Source: Colwellia demingiae
Lineage (GTDB): Bacteria > Pseudomonadota > Gammaproteobacteria > Enterobacterales > Alteromonadaceae
Direction of reading: 5' to 3'
DNA length: 64,000 bases
NCBI RefSeq assembly: GCF_007954275.1
Contig: NZ_VOLT01000001.1
Span: 496,001 to 560,000 of the forward strand
The notes beneath the pieces were generated by a model, which was given only the letters and a program-made list of their open reading frames with translations, was not told the DNA's origin and made no database searches. A program made the position numbers and the translations under genes. Positions 45,108-53,239 of this stretch are shown piece by piece; position 1 is the first letter of the stretch; each line of letters opens with the position of its first letter.

Positions 45108-45599
45108 ATGAATAAAAATTTTATAGCCTTATTATTTATAATAACAATTATTACTACCAATACCGCAACGGCCAACTCAGCATTAACCCCGCTTAATAAT
45201 CCGATAACACAAGGCATAAACCACCTAGGTTTAACGGTTTCCAATTTAGAACAATCTACTCAATTTTTTACTGAAACATTGGGTTGGAAAGTGGTTGGTG
45301 GTTATGATGATTACCCATCAAAATTTGTAACCGATGGCAAACTATTCTTAACGCTTTGGCAAGTAACTAACCCATCAAAAAATATAGCATTTGATAGGAA
45401 AAATAATGTTGGTCTGCACCATTTAGCCTTAAGTATTGCAAGTCTAGAAGATTTGAATATTCTTTATGAACGTTGCAAAAAAACTGACGGTGTAATTATC
45501 GAATTTCCACCTGAGCCTAACGGTGATGGTCCAACTATACATATGATGATAGCAGAGCCAAGTGGTAACAGAATCGAATTTGCTTATACGCCTAAATAG
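45108..45599 (+). CDS. exported VOC-superfamily protein
   Basis: A 163-residue protein. The first ~22 residues ('MNKNFIALLFIITIITTNTA') form a signal peptide. The mature part is a VOC (glyoxalase-like) fold: 'GINHLGLTVSNLEQSTQFFTETLGWKVVGG' with the first His, 'VGLHHLALSIASLEDL' with the second, and 'EPSGNRIEFAYTP' with the final Glu. I chose the ATG at 45108 because of ACGGA before it; an ATG ten codons upstream adds a tail that spoils the signal peptide. Periplasmic VOC proteins are less common, and the substrate is unknown. Confidence 0.8.
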   Translation: MNKNFIALLFIITIITTNTATANSALTPLNNPITQGINHLGLTVSNLEQSTQFFTETLGWKVVGGYDDYPSKFVTDGKLFLTLWQVTNPSKNIAFDRKNNVGLHHLALSIASLEDLNILYERCKKTDGVIIEFPPEPNGDGPTIHMMIAEPSGNRIEFAYTPK

Positions 45600-45830
45600 G
45601 GATGTTAAGCACTGTGCTGTTAGATCAAAGCGGCGCAGAAGTGGTAGTCATCCATCATAGTGATTTACTATTTTAAGTTATTGCAAATATCGCTGATAAT
45701 GCAATTATATACTCATAACCATGATGCAGTGCGTATCTGCCTTTGTAAGGCATTCTCGTAAGCACTTTAGAACCCATTGATAGAAAGGGCTAAGAGCTTA
45801 GCTCACGCTGCCAATAAATAAGGAATACAC

Positions 45831-46283
45831 ATGTTAGCAAAACTTAGAAACTTCTTTAGCCAAGAGCTAAAAATAAATGACCAAGAAAATACACAAGATA
45901 GAATCCAGTTAGCTGCTGCTACATTGCTAATAGAGGTTAATAGAGCAAGTTTAGAAAAATCATCGGTTGAACAACAGGCGATTAAAGTCGCACTCGAAAA
46001 ATCGTTTAATTTATCAGGACAAAAGCTTGATTCACTTGTTGAACACGCAACCGCCCAAGATGCAGATGTTACTTCGCTGTACCCGTTTGTTAAATTAATT
46101 AATGAACACTATAGTGCGCAACAAAAAGTTCAGCTGGTAAAAACACTGTGGGAGGTAGCAATAGCCGACCAAAAAATCTGTATTTATGAAGAGCATTCCA
46201 TTCGCCAAATTTCAGATTTACTTCATGTACCTCACAGTGACTTTATTCAAACCAAATTGAAAGTATTGGAGCAAAACACTTAA
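45831..46283 (+). CDS. TerB-like protein
   Basis: A 150-residue, all-helical, soluble protein of the TerB/DjlA-N type: 'RIQLAAATLLIEVNRASLEKSSVEQQAIKVALEK' and the repeated acidic half 'QKVQLVKTLWEVAIADQKICIYEEHSIRQISDLLHVPHSDF'. TerB proteins bind metal and belong to tellurite/stress operons, but no other ter gene is nearby, so this is the common stand-alone form of unknown role. Followed by marC on the same strand with a 109-base gap. Confidence 0.85.
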   Translation: MLAKLRNFFSQELKINDQENTQDRIQLAAATLLIEVNRASLEKSSVEQQAIKVALEKSFNLSGQKLDSLVEHATAQDADVTSLYPFVKLINEHYSAQQKVQLVKTLWEVAIADQKICIYEEHSIRQISDLLHVPHSDFIQTKLKVLEQNT

Positions 46284-46392
46284 TTTTTTATTGTACCTTT
46301 ATCTAGATTAAAAACTGCAACGTAGTCACCTGGTTGATTGATGCCGTTCTATTATCGAACCTTCACAATACCTATTAACAAAATGAGATTAA

Positions 46393-47010
46393 ATGAATTT
46401 ATTATTGGAACATGCACTAACCGTTTTCATGGCTTTTTTTGCAATTATGAACCCTATTGCCAATACGGCGGTTTTCGCAGGATTAGCCGGAGATAAAAAT
46501 AAACTTGAACAGAGAAAAATTGCAGCTAAGGCGTTAATTATCACGTTCATAGTTATCGCTAGCTTTGCCGTTTTAGGTAAATCAATCTTTCATTTATTCG
46601 GTATAACACTTCCTGCACTGCGCATAACAGGTGGTATATTAGTCTTTATTGTCGGTTACCATATGCTTCAAGGCTCTGGTTCTAAACTTCATCATACTCA
46701 AGATGATGATAGTTCTGATGTGGCAGTATCTCCTTTGGCCGTGCCACTTCTTGCAGGGCCAGGAACCATTGCCACAGCAATGAATTATTCATCCTCTAAC
46801 GGATGGATGGAAATAATTATCACCCTCTCGGTATTTGCAGTTTTATGCCTTATTACCTTTATTTGTTTTATATTTAGTTCGCGTATTTTAGCCGCTATAG
46901 GCAACAGTGGCTTGAGTATTGTTACTCGATTAATGGGGTTGATTTTGGCTGTTATAGGCGTTCAAATGTTATTAGTGGGGATCAAGTCAGCTTTTAGTGC
47001 GCTGGGCTAA
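46393..47010 (+). CDS. MarC-family integral membrane protein
   Basis: A 205-residue inner-membrane protein with six helices, including 'AFFAIMNPIANTAVFAGL' and 'AVSPLAVPLLAGPGTIATAM', both family signatures. MarC proteins were once tied to antibiotic resistance; their true substrate is unknown (possibly amino-acid export). A small inverted repeat overlaps the stop and may end transcription. Confidence 0.9.
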   Translation: MNLLLEHALTVFMAFFAIMNPIANTAVFAGLAGDKNKLEQRKIAAKALIITFIVIASFAVLGKSIFHLFGITLPALRITGGILVFIVGYHMLQGSGSKLHHTQDDDSSDVAVSPLAVPLLAGPGTIATAMNYSSSNGWMEIIITLSVFAVLCLITFICFIFSSRILAAIGNSGLSIVTRLMGLILAVIGVQMLLVGIKSAFSALG

Positions 47011-47058
47011 ACAGGTTTTTAGCCCTTAAATACACGACTAAGCTTTCAAGGTTAGTCG
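47004..47058. terminator. two hairpins between convergent genes
   Basis: GGGCTAAA/TTTAGCCC (47004-47025) and CGACTAA/TTAGTCG (47035-47058) lie between marC and the leftward permease. They are likely transcription ends for both. Confidence 0.55.
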
Positions 47059-47066
47059 CTATATCA

Positions 47067-48254
47067 TCAACTCGATTTAATTATCATGTTAAGTTCATGT
47101 TGCTTTTTATGCATCAAAACACCAGAAATCATGGCATACAATAATGTTAATGACCAAAGTTGCATTTTTATTTGCACCAAATTATCAATACTATCTCCCA
47201 TCTGATTTAACCGTAAAAAGCCATTAATTGCCGGTGTAGATGGAAAAAACTGAGCAATGACATTAATCACTGTAGGCATGTTTGATGTGGGCCATATGAA
47301 ACCAGCAGAGAATACTAATGGAAGCGAGCTTAATAACACAACAAGCGTCGCTAGCTCTTTTCTTGGTATTAATAAACCGATTACAGTGCCTAAAAAAATA
47401 ACTGAGAGTAAGAAAGGAAAAGCAAGTGTCATCAAATCAGGAATAGTGGCTAAGCGATTAATACCATAACTTTCAAAACTATAACCAAAATAAAAACTGA
47501 ACAGCATTAAATAAATAATGAGCATCAATAATGAGCGAACAAGCAAAATCTGCCAAACAGGATAAATAAGCCAGTAACTTGATTGTAATTCTGTTACCGG
47601 ATGATATTTCACTTTGTTTTCATACTGTCCCGCCGTGAGTAACCCCAAAGCAATAAGTAAAGTTTGATGTAAAATTAAGACAAACACAGCAGGAACAATA
47701 TAGTTTAAATACCCTAAACTGGCGTTAAAGGTTGGCTTAAGGTTCAAGCCAATTGCGGAATACTGAGAAGAAGCTAAAGCGATATTATCTCCTCGCATCA
47801 CCATTCGACTCACTTTAACTTCAGCAGCTAACGTTGATGTTGAACGAACTAACCCTTCAATGACAGTACCATAGACTAAAAAGTACGAAGCGTTGCCAGC
47901 AAAAAGCAAATGAGGGCTTTTTTCTAACAATAAATCACGATAAAAATGTTGAGGTATCAGAAGAAATCCCGTTATGTGTCCCTCAACGAGTAAGGCCTTA
48001 GCTTCATCAATATTATAGACTTGTTCGATAATGTTAACTTGAGGAGTAGCATTAGCCATACGCTCAATAGTGCGACTTAATTGGCTGTCATCTAAATTAA
48101 TCACCGCAATACTTTGTTCCTTTGGTGTTTGATTAATATAAGGCAAAGGGTAAAGAAATGAATAAATGATCACGCCGCCGAATACGGTAACGAGTAAAGG
48201 TATATTAGTAAAAATAGCGTAAAACTCGCTGCTTATTAATCGTTTCCAAGTCAT
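47067..48254 (-). CDS. ABC-2 permease of a multi-component exporter (second)
   Basis: A 395-residue inner-membrane protein of the ABC-2 'YhhJ-type': one N-terminal helix ('IFTNIPLLVTVFGGVIIYSFLYPLPY'), a ~150-residue periplasmic domain ('SIAVINLDDSQLSRTIERMAN'), then five helices with 'LPLVFSAGFIWPTSNMPTVINVIAQFFPSTPAINGFLRLNQMG'. Last in the TolC-HlyD-permease-permease operon, sharing one base with the preceding permease gene. No ATP-binding protein is encoded in the operon. Confidence 0.87.
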   Translation of the reverse strand: MTWKRLISSEFYAIFTNIPLLVTVFGGVIIYSFLYPLPYINQTPKEQSIAVINLDDSQLSRTIERMANATPQVNIIEQVYNIDEAKALLVEGHITGFLLIPQHFYRDLLLEKSPHLLFAGNASYFLVYGTVIEGLVRSTSTLAAEVKVSRMVMRGDNIALASSQYSAIGLNLKPTFNASLGYLNYIVPAVFVLILHQTLLIALGLLTAGQYENKVKYHPVTELQSSYWLIYPVWQILLVRSLLMLIIYLMLFSFYFGYSFESYGINRLATIPDLMTLAFPFLLSVIFLGTVIGLLIPRKELATLVVLLSSLPLVFSAGFIWPTSNMPTVINVIAQFFPSTPAINGFLRLNQMGDSIDNLVQIKMQLWSLTLLYAMISGVLMHKKQHELNMIIKSS

Positions 48255-49438
48255 TAATTACAACCTTTTTCGACAGTTTCTTTCTTTGTTTCATTTAAAG
48301 CACTTGAGTTTTTTCGTTTTTCAACGAGTAATTTAGCCATATAAAACCCACTAATAAAAACAATTAATGCGACAAAGCTACCAGCACTATGACTAAAGGT
48401 TGTTGCATAATTTACCTGCTGAATTTGCACGTTTATATAATGACTAATAGGTAATAAGGCTCGCCATAATTGCGCTAAAAGAGGCATATCAGTCGTTGGA
48501 AATGTGACGCCCATAAAAGCAAATGCAGGGGCTGCGAATCCCGCCACTAAACTCATTGCACGTGTTACATCTAGGGTAATAAAGAAGAATAATGTCGCAA
48601 CACTTGTGCAGGCTAAAACCAAAAGAAATTGAGCCAATATGAGTAATAGCCAACTTCCATGCATGGGCCACTGCAACGTACCGTAAAACACACTGAGGTA
48701 AACGATACCTTGTATCCAAAAAATCAAAACATAAGGGATTAACTTTATCAGTTCATCATTAAAATTAAGATGAGCAAGCCAAACATCTAAAGAAGTATTT
48801 TGTAGAGGCCTTGCCCAGACAAGCACGATAGTAGCAATAATAATAATTTGCCACATGGCAGGAATGACAGCAGTAACTAGAAATTGGCCATAATGCGTAT
48901 TAGCATTAAATAATGGCGATATTTGTGACGAAATAGGCAATGCTTCTCCTATCGCTTGTTCCACGTTACCACGCGTACTTGCTAAGTCTTTAAAGGTTTC
49001 TATTTGGGCTACATAAGTGCCATGAGCACTTAACATGGCCGAATTAATTAACTTACCAATTAATATGAACTGACTATTATAAAAGGCTGTCACTTGGGGT
49101 GCCTTGCCCAATAAGGTGTTTTTTTCTAAGGAATTAGGAATAATGACTAACGCATAAATAGAACCTTCTCTAAGGGCTGTATTAGCATGTTCCATAGAGT
49201 GAAAGTGGTTTACAACAGCTAGGGTAGGACTTGCATTATAATTTCGTATGAGCGAACGAGATACTGAACTGTTGTCGTGGTCTACGACCCCTATAGGTAA
49301 ATCACGCGCAATGCCTGCTGAGAAGACTCCCCAGATGACTATAGCAAGTATTACTGGCATCCAAAAAAGTAATGCTTTTAACCAAGCATCATGGCAAATT
49401 AATTGCCATTCATTTTTTATGCTTTGTAATAGCCTCAC
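48254..49438 (-). CDS. ABC-2 permease of a multi-component exporter (first)
   Basis: A 394-residue paralogue of the following gene with the same layout: an N-terminal helix, the periplasmic domain 'LPIGVVDHDNSSVSRSLIRNYNASPTLAVVNHF', then five membrane helices with 'AAPAFAFMGVTFPTTDMPLLAQLWRALLPISHYINVQIQQ'. The two would form a heterodimer. Five bases separate it from the HlyD gene upstream. Confidence 0.87.
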   Translation of the reverse strand: MRLLQSIKNEWQLICHDAWLKALLFWMPVILAIVIWGVFSAGIARDLPIGVVDHDNSSVSRSLIRNYNASPTLAVVNHFHSMEHANTALREGSIYALVIIPNSLEKNTLLGKAPQVTAFYNSQFILIGKLINSAMLSAHGTYVAQIETFKDLASTRGNVEQAIGEALPISSQISPLFNANTHYGQFLVTAVIPAMWQIIIIATIVLVWARPLQNTSLDVWLAHLNFNDELIKLIPYVLIFWIQGIVYLSVFYGTLQWPMHGSWLLLILAQFLLVLACTSVATLFFFITLDVTRAMSLVAGFAAPAFAFMGVTFPTTDMPLLAQLWRALLPISHYINVQIQQVNYATTFSHSAGSFVALIVFISGFYMAKLLVEKRKNSSALNETKKETVEKGCN

Positions 49439-49442
49439 GTTA

Positions 49443-50444
49443 CTATTTAGTCACACTGGTTAGTAATACAGTCATACCTACTCTTAACAGTGGAATGTGC
49501 TCAAGTGGTCTCGCTTCAACTTCAAACGTTCTCATATCAAACCCTTGAGCGCTATCCGTTGCGCGCCAAGTAGCAAAGTCACCCATAACCGAGATATGCG
49601 ATATTTCAAAAGTAAAATCCCCCTCACCTAACGCTGGAATTTCCACTTCTATTTTTTGCCCTTTAGGGAAATCTTTCAATTTGTCTTCTCTAATATGAAA
49701 AATAGCCCACGCATCATTTATATCTACAATAGTAACGACAGGAAATCCTTGTGGGGCTAATTCTCCTTCTTGCAGTAATACCTGACTAACTTCACCATTG
49801 TGCCAACTCTCTATTTTAGTATCTGCAATGTAAGCCTCAACTTCAGCTACTGCGCCAGCAGCCATATTCTCTTTTTCTTTTGCCGCTCTTTTTACTTCTT
49901 CTCGTGCACCTTCTTTAGTCAAGGCATACATTTGATAAGCAGAGCTTTCATTATATTTTGCTGCTTGCCATTGAGTATAAACTTCATCACGTTTTTGCTC
50001 AGCAACAATGCCATCATTGAACAAATTATTGACTCTATTATAGGTTTTTTCCATTAACTCATTCGCAGCTTTTGCTTTTTGCCACTGGGTTTTAGCTGCA
50101 GCTATTTCCTGAATTCTGGCACCTTTTTCCGCTTGTTCAGCCAGCGCTCCAGCCGCTTTCTCACCCGCTTTTGCTTGCTGTAGCTTTGCTTGTATCTCAG
50201 GACTTAACAGTGTGAATATCATTTGTCCCCTTGATACTGTATCTCCCTTTCTGACAAGTACTTGCTCTATTCGACCAGGTACTTTTGAAGATATGCTAAA
50301 GTTTTGCGCCTCAATTTGACCTTGTATTCTTTCTGGGAGTGGCTGATAAGCTTGATAAAAGGTATAAATTAGCCAAATAAATAAAGCGACTATCATTAAA
50401 ATTATTGGCCAAGTTTTGCTTTTTTTGTTCAAATTGTGCATCAC
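49443..50444 (-). CDS. HlyD-family periplasmic adaptor
   Basis: A 333-residue membrane fusion protein. One N-terminal helix (about 13-31) is followed by a lipoyl half ('NFSISSKVPGRIEQVLVRKGDTVSRGQMIF'), a long coiled coil (about 80-200), the second lipoyl half ('IESWHNGEVSQVLLQEGELAPQGFPVVTI') and a beta-barrel. It links the inner-membrane permeases to the TolC-like channel. The start overlaps the TolC-like stop by one base. Confidence 0.9.
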   Translation of the reverse strand: MMHNLNKKSKTWPIILMIVALFIWLIYTFYQAYQPLPERIQGQIEAQNFSISSKVPGRIEQVLVRKGDTVSRGQMIFTLLSPEIQAKLQQAKAGEKAAGALAEQAEKGARIQEIAAAKTQWQKAKAANELMEKTYNRVNNLFNDGIVAEQKRDEVYTQWQAAKYNESSAYQMYALTKEGAREEVKRAAKEKENMAAGAVAEVEAYIADTKIESWHNGEVSQVLLQEGELAPQGFPVVTIVDINDAWAIFHIREDKLKDFPKGQKIEVEIPALGEGDFTFEISHISVMGDFATWRATDSAQGFDMRTFEVEARPLEHIPLLRVGMTVLLTSVTK

Positions 50445-51844
50445 TATTTAACCTCTATACCTTGATAAGATTGATAATGTTTAAAACTATGAGTGTCTAC
50501 GCTTAATGCAAGTAGCTTAGAAAGGGATATCATGTATTGATACGCAGCAACAAACCGTTGAGTTCTTATACTCGCAACAAATAATTGTGCATCAACCACA
50601 TCTACTGATGTTGATACCCCCTGTTTAAAAGCTTTATTGCGTAACCTTAAGTTTTCATTTGCTAAAGCTAAACTTGATGCAAGACCTTGATATTCTTCTA
50701 GAGATTGATTTGCTTCTCGGTAAGATTTTTCCACTAAAACAGATAAATCTTGCACGGCTTGTGCTTTAAGATATTTGATTTGCATGACTGAACTATGGGC
50801 TGCTTTCATTTTGCCTGAACGACCAGAAGTATCGAGAATAGGAATTTTCACCCCAACCCCTATTTCCCAATCAGGCGCGATTTGAGAGGCTAAGTTATCC
50901 TCTTCGTATAAATTATAATTACCATATAGATAAACTTCAGGGTAATACTTCCCTTTTTCGATCTCGATTAAACCGCTTGCTTGTTTCTGTTTCGCATCAA
51001 GCATTTTTAGTGCGGGAAAGTCAGCTAATGATTTATCTAAATAGTTAGACATTTTAGGTAATGATTTATTAATGAACAATGTTGTTGTCGGTGTCACTTT
51101 TTCTCGGGTTTTGAGTAATCTAGCTAATGCGATTTGTGCGATTTCAGAATCACGAAGTGATTTTTTACGCTCTACTTGTGATTTATCTAATGACACCTGC
51201 GCTTGTAAACGCTCTAACTTATTTATTTGCCCTTGTTCTTCTAGTTTTAAAGCATTTTCATAATGCGTCTTTAAGCCTTGTTCTACCTCTATCCTAGTTT
51301 TAAGTACTTGCTCAGAGAGCACTACTGCAAAATAATATTTCACTAAATCTTCAAATTTTTCCAGCTGCTTCATCGTTAGCAAGTGACTAGCTTCATCGTT
51401 TTGGGCTTTAGCAATACCTTGAACAGCACTAACTCGCCCTCCCGTATAAACAGGCCATAATGCACGGATTGAGCTAGTAAAAATATCACGTTCGGATAAA
51501 GTAGAAGTGAAAAAGCTATCTAAGTTATTTGTCGTTATACCAAAAGCTTCATTGATACTATCGATAGGCATACTCGCTATTACTTCAGAGGGCTTAACTC
51601 GAACGGCATGATCTAAACGCGTGTAGTTTGCACCTAAAGAAATACTCGGTAGTAAAAGATCACTTGCAGCATCCTGTAAGTATTGAGAACGCTCAATATT
51701 TTGTTTCTCTGCCGCGAGCGCATCACTCTCTTGCAGTACCGTTTTCCATGCTTGGGAAAAGGTGAAGTTCTGAGCCAAAACAGGCATGCTAGATAAATTT
51801 ATAATTATTATTAAAACTGTCAGTAAAACTAAATTCTGTTTCAT
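50444..51844 (-). CDS. TolC-family outer-membrane efflux protein
   Basis: A 466-residue outer-membrane channel. After a signal peptide ('LVLLTVLIIIINLSSMPVLA') come the two tandem OEP domains with long amphipathic helices ('QNIERSQYLQDAASDLLLPSISLGANYTRL', 'ALKLEEQGQINKLERLQAQVSLDKSQVE', 'NKAFKQGVSTSVDVVDAQLFVASIRTQRF'). Three protomers should make the exit duct of the exporter. The ATG at 51844 gives a cleaner signal peptide than the one at 51859. First gene of the operon. Confidence 0.9.
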   Translation of the reverse strand: MKQNLVLLTVLIIIINLSSMPVLAQNFTFSQAWKTVLQESDALAAEKQNIERSQYLQDAASDLLLPSISLGANYTRLDHAVRVKPSEVIASMPIDSINEAFGITTNNLDSFFTSTLSERDIFTSSIRALWPVYTGGRVSAVQGIAKAQNDEASHLLTMKQLEKFEDLVKYYFAVVLSEQVLKTRIEVEQGLKTHYENALKLEEQGQINKLERLQAQVSLDKSQVERKKSLRDSEIAQIALARLLKTREKVTPTTTLFINKSLPKMSNYLDKSLADFPALKMLDAKQKQASGLIEIEKGKYYPEVYLYGNYNLYEEDNLASQIAPDWEIGVGVKIPILDTSGRSGKMKAAHSSVMQIKYLKAQAVQDLSVLVEKSYREANQSLEEYQGLASSLALANENLRLRNKAFKQGVSTSVDVVDAQLFVASIRTQRFVAAYQYMISLSKLLALSVDTHSFKHYQSYQGIEVK

Positions 51845-52272
51845 TATATAACCTATCATTTACCGTGTTTATCAAGCTCATAATAGACTCTACTTTCTAT
51901 CATCTAGATAGTAATTACAAGCACTTAAGCGTTTATTGAATGGACGGTTTGAAAATTAACTGCAGTTAAGAAGGATATAAAATAAGCAACATTTACCGTT
52001 TTGATTAATAGATTTTCTAGGGAATTAATTAATTAATATTGAGAGTAGCGCTGCTGAGGAAGATATTGATACATACAAATAACGACCGATATACTAGCCA
52101 AACACTCAAAACATCATGCTCGTTTAGCTGAATAACTTGGTCTTAAAATTCAGCCTAGCTAGCCTAAACATCATTTCACAAATGAATTTTCCCAAGAGAT
52201 TTAGGCGCACACAAGGACAAATAATAAAGCGCACTAATACAAATAAAAAACTTAAAAAGTATTAACAACACT
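51845..52272. other. gene-free stretch upstream of the exporter operon
   Basis: About 430 AT-rich bases with the exporter promoter presumed. No gene or repeat of note. Confidence 0.55.
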
Positions 52273-52560
52273 TTAATTTGATGAGACTTTTTTACTGTTT
52301 AGTTGAGATTTACTCATGATTTCTTCATACATCAGTAAACTCTCTTTAGCCAAGGATCCATATTCGGGATGTCGAGTTATAATGGCGATTACTTGGTGGG
52401 TATCCATTAAGACCTGTTCTAGGTAAGTTAGATCTTGCTGGTCGAGTACAGCACCAGTATCAACTTTCGCTTTGAGTTGCTTAATTCTTGGATAACGCTC
52501 ATTTTCAAAGCGTTTGAGGAGCACTGCTATAACTCCTTTATCTTTTTGCTCTAGGTCCAT
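52273..52560 (-). CDS. small hypothetical helical protein
   Basis: A 95-residue charged, all-helical protein I do not recognise ('MDLEQKDKGVIAVLLKRFEN' at its start; 'LDQQDLTYLEQVLMDTHQVIAIITRHPEY' in the middle). The open frame extends 23 codons upstream, but GGAGG directly before 52560 fixes the start there. It has the look of a small cytoplasmic partner protein. The orphan lipoprotein gene lies just upstream on the same strand. Confidence 0.75.
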   Translation of the reverse strand: MDLEQKDKGVIAVLLKRFENERYPRIKQLKAKVDTGAVLDQQDLTYLEQVLMDTHQVIAIITRHPEYGSLAKESLLMYEEIMSKSQLNSKKVSSN

Positions 52561-52647
52561 ATTACCTCCTATTGAATTATCTATAGGATAGAGTATGAGC
52601 TTAAAAGCGTCTATTTCCAATAACAACAAAAAATATATTCGATGGCC

Positions 52648-52686
52648 AGGTGTTTTGATGATACTGAAAATATTACCAAAACACCT
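52648..52686 (-). terminator. 10-base inverted repeat, possible terminator or operator
   Basis: AGGTGTTTTG and CAAAACACCT with a 19-base loop between the lipoprotein stop and the small helical gene, followed on the minus strand by a T6 run after about 15 bases. Confidence 0.4.
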
Positions 52687-52778
52687 AGGTATCTAAACGA
52701 AAGTCATAGCTATTGGCTCCCAAGTAACTTTCAGTACAAAAGCTGTAAAATAATTTCAATTAGATGCACTATATATTT

Positions 52779-53174
52779 TTATTTTTTCCTTACTGGTTTA
52801 AGCGAAAATGGATTATTCGCTATAAAGCGCTTGCCAGTAATACTGCTATCATTGATGGGCATTTGAATACTTACCAACCTAGGTAAACCTCGGCATAAAT
52901 CACGTTTTGTACGGAAGAGACTGGCCTCTGCAGTATCATTATCTATGTTCTTAAGTTGTAAGTTAAAGTTTTTCTCGTTAGTACAACCATTAGACTTCAC
53001 TAAAAACCATAAGCCATCAGTTTTAATATCAAAACCATAAATGACTTCAAGAGTGTTATCTTGCATGGCCACATTTTCTTTCTTTTCTTCTGGTGATACT
53101 GCTGAGCAAGCTGACGTTGTTATAACAAGCAATAACAGAAGCATGACTTGAGTGTACTTTATTGATTTACTCAT
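52779..53174 (-). CDS. hypothetical lipoprotein
   Basis: A 131-residue protein with a lipoprotein signal (membrane stretch then lipobox 'TTSAC', Cys23). The mature part has two further Cys residues, in 'SNGCTNEKNF' and 'RDLCRGLPR', that may pair. It contains no known domain. Monocistronic, or with the small gene below it. Inner- or outer-membrane sorting is undecided; residue +2 is Ser, which favours the outer membrane by the E. coli rule. Confidence 0.75.
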   Translation of the reverse strand: MSKSIKYTQVMLLLLLVITTSACSAVSPEEKKENVAMQDNTLEVIYGFDIKTDGLWFLVKSNGCTNEKNFNLQLKNIDNDTAEASLFRTKRDLCRGLPRLVSIQMPINDSSITGKRFIANNPFSLKPVRKK

Positions 53175-53239
53175 AAATTCCCTTAATAAATATATAAATG
53201 AGTGAGTAACGAATAACGACCCACTCTAACGAAAGACTT

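Noticed and set aside
45738..45752. Small hairpin TGCCTT-TGT-AAGGCA before the TerB-like gene
   Set aside because: Short, without a T tract or link to a 3' end; likely chance.
45600..45830. Possible small RNA or gene between the VOC and TerB-like genes
   Set aside because: No coding frame, promoter-terminator pair or conserved RNA shape could be supported.
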